Assembly (NCBI GenBank): GCA_026874595.1
Contig: CM049314.1
Coordinates: 15,676,729 to 15,740,728, forward strand
Direction: 5' to 3'
DNA from: Sipunculus nudus
Taxonomy: Eukaryota > Annelida > Sipuncula > Golfingiida > Sipunculidae
Length of the DNA: 64,000 bases
The position numbers and the translations under genes are program-made. Positions 38,901 to 48,742 of the stretch are shown here, in pieces. Each line of letters opens with the position of its first letter. Position 1 is the first letter of the stretch. The notes beneath the pieces were generated by a model that saw only the letters and a list, made by a program, of their open reading frames with translations, was not told the DNA's origin and did not search any database.

Positions 38901-40894
38901 TTAAAATATTAGAATTGTTGCAAAAGTTGCAATCATTATATATATCCAGAGTGTAGCTCATATTGGGTCATATTATACATACACATATATTTTATTATTT
39001 TTAAATCATAAATGTTTAAACTGAATTTAAAAGAAAATAATGCCACAACATGGCATCTACAAGGATATTCCATGAATCACTATTAAAAAGTTTTGCACAT
39101 TGGAGTTTTCAGTACATGCTTAATTTTATTCACCAAAATAAAATAAAAGATTCAGTAAATTTTATAAAATAAAACATCTTTTCAAATAAAGTATACACAC
39201 TGTTGGTTGAATGAGGGACAAACAATATCATTGTGCTTATTACTATCCCAGTTTTAATTTATTACTGGAATTAATAGTCAATTTCACACCTGAAGTTTTT
39301 ACTCTTCTGAAGTAAGGAATTACTTATCTGATGAACATCCACACTTTCATAGCAATACACCACTTTGTGGACACAATTAAATGTACACTTCAATCATTGT
39401 AACCCTGGTGGTACAATACAAAATCTAATATTTAGCATACCCTAGAATAAGAATGAATCAAATACAGAAAATAATAACATTCATCTAGTTTATGCACCAT
39501 CTTGGGGGGCGGGAGTGCAGGGCAGAGGGGAAGCCTGCTGGTAGTGGCCAAGCTGAGCCAAGGCAAGCTGCCTGGGGTGGGTTACATAATGCAAGTGAAG
39601 GCTGTACTACTAGGTGGGCTAGATGTAAACAACACTTGACATGGTGTATGAAAACGTGAATAAAAGCTATTCTTTCCAATCAATTTCTTTGAAATTTCAG
39701 ATTTTAAAAGATTAAATCCTTATGTATATATGCTGTGAAAATTAAATCAACAGTGCTTACAGGGAAAAAACGTGCCATTGCCAAAGTTGGACAAAATTTA
39801 AGGTACTGATTTTTTATTTATGCTAATAACTTGAAAAATTTGCAAAATTCAGATATAATTTTGGGTAAACAATTGAATCTTGATTAAATAAAGTTATATT
39901 CCTGAAAAAAGTCTCTAGGTTCAGCAATTCTCATGTTAGGTGAGTAAATATATTTCCTGATTTTTTAAAAATTGCATTATATTTTGGCCCATAACTTCAA
40001 AATAATACCCAATACTGACCTACTTTTTGGTATGTTCATAGAAAATGTATGAAAGAACGTGAATACTAAATATGATCAAAAACAGATCAGTGGTTTTTAT
40101 ATTAGGCAGCCTTGAAGTGTAACAATGGCTTTTTTATGGAAAACTGAGGTTTTTCCTTAATATCTCGAAGGAACGAAGTCATAATGACCCAATTTTCGGT
40201 ATGGTAGGAGATTTTGGTGACATCTAATGGTATGCAAAATTTTGGATTCGTAGGTCTAACGATTTCAAAACGTGCCCTGTTAACGGACGGACGGGCGACG
40301 GACAGTGGACCATGACTATAGCTCAGATGACTTACAGTCAGCTGAGCTAAAAAACTGGGCTACTCCTGGAAAATGCAAAACGTATTTCCAACTATCACAG
40401 TCGAGTACAAAATGAACGAGCAGGGAAACGGGACAGCGCGTGAGCTTCTTATTTGTATACCAGGTCAAGGATTCTTGGTTTATCACACCTGCAGTTCGAG
40501 GCGGGTACTCTTGCAACTGACCATTGAATCACAGCAAACAATTATCGCCGAGCAAGTAAGTGAAGTTTAAATGGATTTTATACTTATTTCAAATGGATTA
40601 TACAAATAGCACAATGTACTGAATGACATAGATTTAACATAAAATATAATCATAATATATTTTATGATCAATATATACCCTATAAACATTACGACTGAAG
40701 TGAAAAGTGAAAATTATAACATGATCAAACTTATTCATTCGTATATATCAGAGGATATATTAAATATAATTATATACTCACACATCAGTTCGGTTCACAT
40801 TTTATTAGAAATGCAGCAATATTACACAAACACACACACACATATATATAACTATATATATAGAAAGTATAATAGTATATATGTAACTATAAAT

Positions 40895-40967
<73 letters not shown>

Positions 40968-42251
40968 GATTGCATATTATTTAAACTTTAGATGATTGCT
41001 TCTAATACGTCACAACAATTTTAACCTGATTTGTCCTTAACCTTATTAAGTCCATCATATTTCTGGTTTAATAAGCTTGTTCTAATTATGATGAAACCAT
41101 GTTTGTAGTTATGAGGTAGCCCAGCGGCCGAAATGATGCCCCGCCGCCCAGGTCGCAGCCGATTTGGTTCACTGACCAGAGTCACGGCCCACAGAGGCAT
41201 CGTCAGGGTTGCGGCCGAAATGGTAGTCCGCCACATACAGACTCCATTTATCTGTGATATGGAGTCTGACCGTCTAGCGGTGAGAGTTCACCCTGCCATA
41301 CAAGGAGGGACCTGTAACATGAATAACCACTGCTTGTTGTGTGATAGAGAAATAATCTTGTATTTATATATAGAAATAAACTTTTTATGTATCAAATTAA
41401 ATCAATATCACCTTTATGTGCACCTGTAAATGTTTTTTATTCTTTGAACTGCCGGGGTTCAGTTGTTGCATGCCAACTGGACACCGCCGGAAAAGGAATC
41501 CCATGCAAATAAGTGGGCAATCTATGCAAAAGATGAATTCAGGAGGGCTTTTCCCAGGAATGCCAGTGCTGTGCACTTGGATAGACCATATTTTCATAAG
41601 CATCCTTCCCATCATACATCGCGTGTTGTCAATGATGCTAATTTCCTATTGGCTGTTCCAACTTGAAGGCTCCAGCGGCCCGACGGAGACGAAGTAATAT
41701 CTGACTTCATACAGAGTAATGCCCATACTTTATTACATACTGATCATTCAGCAAAAGTTTTGGTCCCAACGGAGTCTTAGCATCTGTAACAATTATAATA
41801 TGTGGGGTTTGTTTGGTGTCCTCACACTTCACAAGGCATATATGTGTCTGAGGGTTTGTACGGATCTGTACAAACTTGGATAGTATAGACTCTACCCGCC
41901 ACAGGCTGCAGCACTTGTTTTGTTTACTATATATGTCAGTGCTGCAAGAGTGCAGCAACCGAAATGGTAGCCCGGTGTGCGCTGGCGGCCGATATGGTCG
42001 ATTTGAGGCCGGCCACCGAAATCGACCATATTCACAGTGGCCGATATCTACAGCTGCCAAAATCTCCCTAAAAGTAAAACCCTACCCAAGCCCTCTGTAT
42101 TAATCTAACACTTTTTTTAAAGAAAACACTCACTGTACACAAATTCCAGCATCTGGTTGATGACTCTTGGTTCGTAGTCGGCCACGCCCATTTCTTTGAG
42201 GATGGCCATCATGACCTGGGCATCTCGCGGCGTGCTCTTGGTGGCTGACAT
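29851..42251 (-). CDS. TAF9: TBP-associated factor 9 (TAF9), complete
   Basis: Coding exons (descending): 42251-42134, 36165-36029, 33413-33282, 33039-32958, 31802-31626, 29996-29851. They join without phase errors to 263 aa, close to the usual length of animal TAF9. Residues ~5-80 are the histone fold ([37 protein letters not shown], then [20 protein letters not shown]), which pairs with TAF6 in TFIID and SAGA-type complexes. Residues ~86-129 are the conserved TAF9 segment ([20 protein letters not shown]). A Ser/Thr/Pro-rich linker follows, then a basic-acidic tail [13 protein letters not shown], as in vertebrate TAF9. The ATG is followed by [11 protein letters not shown], matching the family's N-terminus. 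Intron 1 (~6 kb) holds an inverted copy of an element also present in the FBXO45 intron. Confidence 0.96.
30205..31440 (-). repeat. 59-bp tandem array in TAF9 intron 5, interrupted
   Basis: About nine units of CTAACAGAGGCTGATGGTT, then CCGTGTAATGTATGACTG and TAATAAGCTTTATCC at 30205-30710. Two more follow at 31318-31440 after a 592-bp insertion. Confidence 0.92.
30717..31308. mobile_element. 592-bp inserted element with 9-bp target duplication
   Basis: Interrupts the 59-bp array. Flanked by exact direct repeats TTCATTCAA (30708-30716 and 31309-31317). Ends are TAGCCGTGACAACCC and, inverted, TAGCGTCATATTGACCC, imperfect terminal inverted repeats. No transposase-like frame. GC content is locally higher than in the surrounding intron. 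Confidence 0.65.
31626..31802 (-). CDS. TAF9: TAF9 coding exon 5
   Basis: 177 nt: two nt completing Ser157, 58 codons, then one nt. Acceptor TTTCATCAG. Encodes a Ser/Thr/Val-rich linker ending RPIVRLAS. The donor GTTTGT at 31625 is chosen because it restores phase with the last exon. A donor-like GTCAGC 40 nt earlier (exon end 31666) would break the frame. Confidence 0.8.
31930..32950 (-). other. TAF9 intron 4
   Basis: AT-rich. A family-A 5' end (TTTTTAGCTCTGCTGACTG on the minus strand) lies at ~32690-32762. No other gene seen. Confidence 0.45.
32958..33039 (-). CDS. TAF9: TAF9 coding exon 4
   Basis: 82 nt (27 codons plus 1 nt) after acceptor AAATTTCAG, before donor GTACGT. Encodes [20 protein letters not shown] and NVQPQHT, a linker comparable to the vertebrate PRLSVGSV region. 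Confidence 0.88.
33282..33413 (-). CDS. TAF9: TAF9 coding exon 3
   Basis: 132 nt, 44 codons, phase 0 at both ends. Acceptor TTTTCAACAG, donor GTCAGT. Encodes the most conserved post-histone-fold block, including [20 protein letters not shown]. Confidence 0.95.
34050..34720. repeat. Degenerate ~150-bp repeats rich in TCAAGGTCA
   Basis: Three to four diverged units contain GACCTTGAAGATGTAGGTCA, AAGGTCACCAG and TCAAAAGTTAT. Situated in TAF9 intron 2, near the poly-G run at 34780. Confidence 0.55.
34868..35162 (-). mobile_element. tRNA-derived SINE
   Basis: On the minus strand: GGCGGTGGTGTAATGGTTAA (A box), then GGTCATGAGTTGGAATCCCC (B box), then CAAGACCCTTGGGCAAGG and AGAATGGGTACC, ending near CACTAGGCTT. 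Full-looking copy in TAF9 intron 2. Confidence 0.75.
35163..36028 (-). other. TAF9 intron 2, remainder
   Basis: AT-rich intronic sequence without recognisable features apart from splice sites of the flanking exons. Confidence 0.4.
36029..36165 (-). CDS. TAF9: TAF9 coding exon 2
   Basis: 137 nt after acceptor TTAATTCCAG. Split codon A|GA gives Arg40, then 45 codons ending PPPKD before donor GTGAGA. Encodes the second half of the histone fold. An in-frame ATG upstream of the acceptor is intronic and not the start. Confidence 0.95.
36551..36574. repeat. Poly-C run
   Basis: About 24 consecutive C in TAF9 intron 1; chance open frames across it encode poly-Pro or poly-Gly and are not genes. Confidence 0.95.
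36620..36755 (+). repeat. ATTTCGGCCGCC-motif repeat
   Basis: Contains GAAATTTCGGCCGCCAG, TATATCAGCCGGG and CCATTTCGGCCACCAG; related to 37430-37650. Confidence 0.55.
37315..37655 (+). repeat. GC-rich ATTTCGGCCGCC-motif repeat, possibly with a tRNA-like head
   Basis: Six or more copies of AT(T/A)TCGGC(C/T)GC(C/A) are spaced by 20-50 bp. A B-box-like GGTTCAAATCCCGGCC near 37324 precedes it. Similar sequence occurs inverted at 41120-41240 and 41955-42055. Confidence 0.6.
37820..40348 (-). mobile_element. Family-A non-autonomous element, near-complete inverted copy
   Basis: Read on the minus strand it starts TTTTTAGCTCAGCTGACTG at 40348 and ends TCAGCTGAGCGCTGTGACCC, then palindrome GACCCATGGGTC (37825-37836), then TCTTG and a (TTTG) run. 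Subterminal inverted repeats GCTCAGCTGA / TCAGCTGAGC sit ~1 nt from the 5' end and ~25 nt from the 3' end. It lies in TAF9 intron 1 and has no transposase-like frame. Confidence 0.75.
40894..40970. repeat. (TA)n/(GA)n compound microsatellite
   Basis: TA dinucleotides followed by GAGAGA with one GC interruption. Confidence 0.95.
41115..41240 (-). repeat. ATTTCGGCCGCC-motif repeat, inverted copy
   Basis: GGCGGACTACCATTTCGGCC on the minus strand, then GCAACCCTGACGATGCC, CAAATCGGCTGCGACC and CATTTCGGCCGCTGGGC. This order parallels 37520-37640. Confidence 0.6.
41955..42058 (-). repeat. ATTTCGGCCGCC-motif repeat, inverted copy
   Basis: On the minus strand: GATATCGGCCACTG, GGTCGATTTCGGTGGCCGGC, CATATCGGCCGCC and CTACCATTTCGGTTGC. 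Parallels 37440-37540, about 80 bp from TAF9 exon 1. Confidence 0.6.
42134..42251 (-). CDS. TAF9: TAF9 coding exon 1
   Basis: 118 nt, 39 codons plus 1 nt; starts ATG TCA GCC ACC and ends TTT GTG TAC A before donor GTGAGTG. Encodes the first half of the histone fold. Confidence 0.95.
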
Positions 42252-42520
42252 CTTGGGAGAGAGCCGGGAAGTCACAGCACTCAGTGTCACTCAGGACTGC
42301 CGAACGCGTTATGAGGATTCCCGTGGTTACTGCAAAAACTTAATTCAGCCCTGCTGTCTCCTTTCTTCCCTTGAATTGACACTCAAATTGTCCTCATTTT
42401 AACAATCATCAATTTCGTCAGGAATTTAGTGAATTTTGATCATCCCCAGAAGCTTGGGAAGACAACGGATTAACAGGATAACAGAGACTAAGGACAAAAA
42501 AAGGTAACAGAGACTTTAAT
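42252..42520 (-). promoter_or_regulatory. Probable TAF9 5' UTR and core promoter region
   Basis: Sequence just upstream of the TAF9 ATG is less AT-rich than its surroundings and carries CpGs (for example CGAACGCG). No TATA box is obvious. The assignment rests on position alone. Confidence 0.3.
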
Positions 42521-43150
42521 TATTTTGAGGGCTGTTTCACAAAAAACTTTAGTTGCAGAGCACTTTGAAACCCGGCCCAAACTGAGAAACCCGGGCTGAA
42601 TCTTAGTACACTCACTAAATAACCTTTTCTTTATAGAAATGGTCATTAATATGATTTTATCATAGAGGCAGTGTCGATCCGATTCTAATTAAATCAAAGG
42701 TTAGAATAAACTATTGTTTTTCGTGCAAAATAGTAATTCTTTTTAAGTGTCAATTAAGGTGCCCAGTATTATTTTGTGGGCGTCTGAAAACCCATGCCCA
42801 AGTAAAATGGACTTATCAAATGTGCTAATTGAAAACTTACCATATCTGTTTTCAACTGATTATAAAATAATAGTAATACTACTCTAACTTTTGACATAGG
42901 AAAGATTTTTAACATTCGGTATTTCACAGAAAATTTATATATGTATTATATACATTTCATTATGTTCTGACAAAAGACCATTTATTTCCACATGACATCC
43001 CCCAGCCCAAATCAAAATAACAAAATGTATTTAAAAGAGGTAACAAATATAATTTCCACATATTACTAATGTATACGGTAAAACTATTAACCCTCTAAAT
43101 GTCCACATGATTTAAGTTTTTAATGTTTGGTATTTCCAAGCATTCTAACA
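42521..43150. other. Intergenic sequence, no gene seen
   Basis: AT-rich sequence upstream of TAF9; no feature recognised. Confidence 0.4.
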
Positions 43151-43163
43151 GTACGTGTTTAGG

Positions 43164-43213
43164 CCAGGAATCTGGTCGTAATGCCAGAGGGTCGATAACT
43201 CGATATAACGCTA
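43164..43213. mobile_element. 50-bp relative of the 592-bp element
   Basis: Carries AATCTGGTCGTAATGCCAGA and ends ACGCTA, matching the right end of the element at 30717-31308. Flanked by exact 9-bp repeats GTGTTTAGG (43155-43163 and 43214-43222). Confidence 0.5.
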
Positions 43214-43619
43214 GTGTTTAGGATGGTCAAGCAAAAGGCTAATTTTCACACTGCACACTACGTATGTAGTTGCACGTTGACCGGGCCCAAGTCGTCTAGG
43301 TTTATAAAGACAAAATGGTTAGTAACTATTAAAATGGTGTACGTTTTAATTATTGTAGGCCTTCTTGAATTTATTTTCAATCTGAAAATGAAGTTATAAT
43401 TAATGATTTTTAAAGTTTGTTGTACACTCTCATTTACGCTATTTTTTTGTCATATAAAGGATGTGAAGAGTAAGAGTGACGCCTTTTAGATACTGATTTA
43501 TTACTCTATTATTTATAATTTATGTCTGATAATATATAAATAAGTCTACTCAAAGACATCATTCTTACGCTTAACTACTCTTACTCTTTACCTACACAGA
43601 CTAACACGGCTGTGCCATT

Positions 43620-43620
43620 A

Positions 43621-43656
<36 letters not shown>

Positions 43657-43676
43657 GCATTAACTATAATTATTAT

Positions 43677-43728
<52 letters not shown>
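43620..43728. repeat. (ATT)n and (TA)n microsatellites
   Basis: ATT trinucleotides at 43620-43656 and TA dinucleotides at 43680-43728. Confidence 0.96.
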
Positions 43729-43732
<4 letters not shown>

Positions 43733-44593
43733 AAATTGTAACACTATTATTTGCACTACAACAATTGAAACTTTTGTCATCCATTTAAAGGGCTGGGGGA
43801 ATTCAAATGGAAATAAATAATTAAAAAGCTTTTTAACCTGGAACAACAAGTTAAATACCACCAAATGGTTGATTTTACTAAGCCTTGCCAGATGGTATAT
43901 GGCAAATTCAAATAACGTCAGTATTGAGGTCATTGGTGGTAAAAAGGTCATTATAGATTATCGCCTTGACCAAAATCTAAAAGCTGACGACTATTCATTA
44001 CTCTGTTTGGTTGAAATATATCAAATGATCAAATTATGGCCTTTAATGACTTTATAACATATATTTTGACATAATTGGCTGACATCTTCACGGGTCACTC
44101 AAAGTTTTAGAATAACAACAAATGGCTTTGGTATATTTTAAGAATTTTATGAGAAACGCCACAACGTTAGGGGTGTGGAAAATTGAAATAACTATAACTC
44201 GGAAGCTTTTCGACCTAGAACAAGATATTTCCCATCGAAATTTTGCTTTTCAACTCGGTCGATCAAAATCTGTAAGGTTGAAGTAACCGGTGCTGCCACC
44301 TATGGGCCTGTGTGGAAGTTACATATATTTTGTGCTATGTACGGTATAGGCGTTCCATCAGTTGTACGTGATGTTGGAAGAACGGCATTAAACAAGTCTC
44401 GTCAATTGTTGTGTTGCTGAGTAATTTCGGCTAGGACACAACTTTAAATGGCGTAGTGGATAAATTAAAACGTTCAAAGGTTGTTTGGAATGGAATTGTA
44501 ACCGCTGATTGTATGTAAAATTTGTGGGACTGTGTATCAAACGATTTGCAGCAAAAAGACTCGTTTCACCTTGAAGACTTCTGACCAGGTCAC

Positions 44594-45640
44594 GTGCACA
44601 CTATGGCGTCTTTTGGCTCTGTGAAGGAATTTAACCCCAAATTCAGTTATGGGAGGATTACCAGGGTACATTTGTTGACTGAATTTTCTACCTGGCAAGT
44701 GAAATCTAGAACGTTGACTGAAAACGGACCATTTTTTGGAGCTCGGGCATACTCGCTAACGGCTTCTCAAGGATTTATGTCAAACGGTTAAACCGAAAGA
44801 ACTGGCTACTTTGTATAAACTTCTCAACGCTCATTACAACCCGCGTCCTAGAGAAATACTTCAGCTGTACAAGTTCAATACAGCGATGAGGAAAGACAGT
44901 GAGTCCATTTAGGCATGCACTGCTCGTTTAAGATATGTATCACAGCACTACAGTTATGGTGACATGCTGGAAACCATATATTACGAGACAGACTGGCAGT
45001 TGGTATAAGGAATGAAGCCAAACAACGGGAGTTTTTAATGGAGCAAACTTAAACTTTCGATCTTGCTTAACGGCGTTCTTGCTATGCTCACTACCAATAA
45101 CAATCTGATAGACATGAATCGAGACAGCGCTTCATATAAATGGGGAAAACAAGCAGGAAAATCCAGGAAACCGTGAAAATGGTATGGTGGAGATCCTTAA
45201 ATGCCACAGATGCCGGAAATTTCGACATTTGCGGAAGATGTTCCGTGCACCCTAACTTCCAAGAAATAATTCTGTGGGCAGAACTCATCTGCTTATTGCT
45301 GACTAAGAGGAAAGGAAAACACATGAAACTCCATTGGAAAGTTATACCATGTTTAAGTTGGGACCAGGAGTGGTGAAATAACATCCCTTTAAGATAGACA
45401 TTGCTATTAATGGATCAAAACTATGAAATAAATACAGGTTGTCCTGTTACATTGGTCAGCTGGGATGGACTGAAACAAATTTATTCTAAAGAAGTACCCA
45501 GGTTACAAACTACAAATCTCATAGTAAAGACGTATACTTGTTCGAATCTTAAAACTGAAAGGCTCTTTGGTTGTCCCAGGCAGCTTCAAGGGTCATATGA
45601 TGAAATTGCCGTTGATGGTGGCTGATTTAAGTGGCTTTAA
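44594..45640 (+). pseudogene. Decayed Ty3/Gypsy-type gag and protease
   Basis: A frame starting near the ATG at 44603 encodes MASFGSVKEFNPK, like the N-terminus of gag in metazoan Gypsy elements. In other frames follow a gag core (HYNPRPREILQLYKFN; DRLAVGIRNEAKQ at ~44985-45025), a broken zinc-knuckle region near 45190 and a retropepsin-like stretch near 45401-45580. There the active-site Asp-Thr-Gly is Asn-Thr-Gly. Several frameshifts and stops separate the pieces, and no reverse transcriptase or clear LTR pair was seen. It is a dead relic. Confidence 0.65.
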
Positions 45641-46187
45641 TTTCGTGGGATATGAGTAGATTTCTAAGTTGCAAATCGTGATTGACACTGTATAGGAAAC
45701 TTAAGCGGCGATCAACACGGGGTACACGTACGAATGAAAACGGACTATGCGGAAACAGACTGCGCATATGGACTACAGATAAGGTATATACACCCTTATG
45801 GATAATTATTTTGGGGTTTCCAAAGAGATATCAACAGAAACTGCTTTAATCTGTAGTTTGAATTTCCTATCATGTCTAAAAAAGATGGTTGTTTTCTTTT
45901 CGGAATAAAAGCTGTGATGTCAGTCTCAACAAGAGAACCAGTGGGTTCATGTTCACTCTTTACAACCTGCAAATTTTGGGGAATAAACAAATAAAAACAG
46001 AAAATCTGAAAAAAAAAACTTTTCAACTGAAGCCAAATTTACATGCTCAGGCGGTACTACATCGATAGTTTTATTCGTCGGGTCTGTAACCAGGGAAATT
46101 AAATACCCTGCTAAAATAATAATTAACATACATAAAAAGCTGGATTGTAATACATCCTAATTTTTATAGGAAAAACGTTTGAAATTT

Positions 46188-46205
46188 TATATATATATAT
46201 GTATA

Positions 46206-46258
<53 letters not shown>
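46188..46258. repeat. (TA)n microsatellite
   Basis: TA/TG dinucleotides immediately before the LINE relic. Confidence 0.95.
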
Positions 46259-46260
<2 letters not shown>

Positions 46261-46274
46261 CACTGATAAAAAAA

Positions 46275-47240
46275 ATTTGAGTCACGTTTTCAACAAAGAG
46301 ACTTCTGACCAATTCAAGATTCTCAGTGGCATAAAACATGGGTTGTGTCTTTGCACCGACAATGTTCGATATCTTTTCCTCTGTCCTCTTTATGTTCACC
46401 TTTGCTGGTGTCTATATTCACACACGGTATGACGGGAAATTTTCAATTGGCCAGACTACGACCCCAGGCAAAGACAACTATGCTAACGGAGATGCTATTT
46501 ACAGATGACGCTTCTCTCGTCATCTATAGACGGCAACGACTTATAGGCCGTGTTGTATAGAGTTTTCCTTGATCGTCAGCATCCAGAAGAGGACTTCATT
46601 GCCCAAGACCCTGCAACTCCCATATCAATATCACAAATAATTCTTAGTTAGCTGTGGTCGGTTCCTCGTAGTAACTGGGTTCTCACATATCGAACAAAAT
46701 GGCACTGGCCGCAGAAATCATCGCACGAATCAGTCATCCACCCTGATGTCGAAATAGCCTTAGCATGTGTAGAAACAGAACCTTGAAAAAAGCAACGAAA
46801 TACCAAGCGTGTGTTCTCAGAACCCGTTATGGCAGCCAAATATTGGCCACATACACACTCCAAAGGACGAGACTAAACGTCTTCCATACGAGATGTAACT
46901 GCGGAAGATGGCAATCTGATGGGAAAAAGGGCGACAAACACAGCCATCTGCTACTCTTCCAAATCAACAACCATATTCACAATGCGCACCGAAAACGGCT
47001 ACACTGAATAGGTAATAAGAGACAGACCCGAAGGAGTCGCATTCCAAACGATCTTCTCTATATAAGCTCGAATTCGACATCAGGCAAAGAGGTTTCACTA
47101 ACCTTTTCGGATTCCTTCGAAAGTGACCTAAAACACTCTCACATTTACCTAAGGACATGGAAGGAGCTGCCGCGGACTTCTCGGTTTGTTGAAACCTTGA
47201 TAACAATGGTATGGAGGGAGCATAGACTGACTGTGAAAGC
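46275..47240 (+). pseudogene. Decayed non-LTR retrotransposon (LINE) reverse transcriptase, 3' part
   Basis: Across shifting frames the order is: GCVFAPTMFDI (~46342), VYIHTRYDGK (~46411), LARLRPQAKT and MLFTDDASL (catalytic box FADD changed to FTDD, ~46502), YQACVLRTRYGS (~46800), LNVFHTRCNC (~46871) and IPNDLLY then SDLKHSH, WKELP (~47040-47170). This is the usual order of the RT palm, thumb and C-terminal tail in invertebrate LINEs. Stops and frameshifts are frequent. Confidence 0.75.
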
Positions 47241-47544
47241 TATCTGTCCATCTGAAAATAAGTAAAATAATAAAGTAGGAATTTATGTGGCATCACCGGT
47301 GTCAAAACTTAAAACATAATTCCTTTCACTGCCATAATCTAGTAGTTCAATAGATCAGTTATTTATCTATCTTTAAGCGGATAACGGGTGGACAGGTGTG
47401 TCCATGATATTTCATTTTTTTTCTGAGTATGCCCTATTACATGCAATTTGATTCACACAGATTCACTGTCAAATAGATATACAGGAATTATAAAAGTACA
47501 AAGGGCTTTTTGGCTTATTACTTTGTTTATACATATATCTATTA

Positions 47545-47558
47545 AAACATATGTGTGC

Positions 47559-47591
<33 letters not shown>

Positions 47592-47592
47592 T
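47545..47592. repeat. (TG)n microsatellite
   Basis: GTGTGT run, preceding a SINE. Confidence 0.9.
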
Positions 47593-47614
47593 AACCGTGC
47601 ATACAAAAACGTAC

Positions 47615-47730
47615 CTACTGGCCTTGGTAGTGAAGCTTGCTTTATTAGCGAGGTGGGAAGCACTTATGACTTGTGTGTCACAGTTACGGGTTCGAATCAA
47701 CATTCGGCCCAGTTTCTTTTTTTTTTCATC
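47615..47730 (+). mobile_element. tRNA-derived SINE or tRNA pseudogene
   Basis: TGGCCTTGGTAGTGAAGCTT (A box) and GTTACGGGTTCGAATCAAC (B box) are separated by ~55 bp, ending in a T8-10 run that could terminate Pol III. The extra-long central part argues against a functional tRNA. Confidence 0.6.
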
Positions 47731-47924
47731 CGGTATGCCTGCTCAGTGAAATTCTTAACATGCAATTTTTCTGTCATTCGTTTTGTTACGGTTTTAAATT
47801 GCAATAAGATGGGAGAATTTATTTTCTATATATACATTGAATTTGCATTAAGATAAGATAATTTATTTGCTATATATACATAAAAAATATTTTATACAAC
47901 AGTATATATCTCGACTAGTATGTT

Positions 47925-48353
47925 GTAAAATAATACTCTGAAAGAATGAAATAAATAATTAATTAAACTCGTATATAAAAGATAATTGTTCACTGGTTGG
48001 GTTTCCATAAGGGATCGGTTTAGTTCCCGGATGGATGATACGTAGGTACTAGTTAAAGTTCTTTTTGAATAACTTGGTGACGACCGGTAAAAAACTCCAG
48101 ATTTCATTAAGTGAAATACATGGTGCGCTAGGTGATTATTATCTTTGATAATAGTAATATTCGCCTTCGTAAGCAATAAGGAAAATTGATTCAAAAAATG
48201 GCAACGTAGCCCCGATAATCCTCCAAGCCGTTTTAACAACGCTTTTAAGTAAATTCCATTCTTGGACATTGATACTTCCTCCCCCTGTAGTGACAGAGAG
48301 CTTCGAGGCACTCCCTTTAACACCTTGGTGGTGTAACCCAGAGAACCTTGCAA
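47925..48353 (-). pseudogene. Non-LTR retrotransposon C-terminal fragment
   Basis: A minus-strand open frame (143-154 codons) contains NNHLAHHVFHLMKSG, then YRSSPSYSKRTLTSTYVSSI. This resembles the C-terminal HPLH-FELLPSGRRYR...SFIP segment found after the RT of many LINE ORFs. The rest of the RT is missing; the 150-bp satellite tract begins where it should continue. Confidence 0.5.
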
Positions 48354-48742
48354 TAAAAAGCAACGGCTTAAACAAAGGGAGACCTGTAGTGACTACTGAT
48401 CAACCTTCTGTTACTGGTCAACCTCCTGCTACTGATCAGCCTTCTGTTACTGGTCAACCTCCTGCGGCTGACCTACATTCTGCCACTGATCTCCTTTCTG
48501 CTACTGGTTCAGCTTCTGCTGCTGATCCACCTCCTGTAACTGATGTACCTCCTGCGACAGATCTACCTCCTGCTGTTGATCTACTTCCTGTGACTGATCT
48601 AACTTTTGCTGCTCATCCACCTCTTGCTGCTGATCTATCTCCTGCTAATGGTCTCGATTCTGTTACTGGTCCACCTCCTACTGCTGGTCTACCTCCTGCT
48701 ACTGGTCTCCTTTCTACTACTGGTCTATCTCCTGCTACTTGA
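48269..48742 (+). CDS. Hypothetical hexapeptide-repeat frame (Pro/Ala/Thr/Asp-rich)
   Basis: 157 codons. After ~40 unrelated residues (the start overlaps the LINE fragment on the other strand) the frame is about 19 degenerate 18-bp units, PPATDL / PSVTGQ / PPAADL. It stops at 48740-48742 where the 150-bp satellite takes over. I recognise no family. The units could be coding, or an 18-bp minisatellite that is open because 18 is a multiple of three. No signal peptide and no clear splice sites. Confidence 0.25.
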   Translation: MILPPPVVTESFEALPLTPWWCNPENLAIKSNGLNKGRPVVTTDQPSVTGQPPATDQPSVTGQPPAADLHSATDLLSATGSASAADPPPVTDVPPATDLPPAVDLLPVTDLTFAAHPPLAADLSPANGLDSVTGPPPTAGLPPATGLLSTTGLSPAT

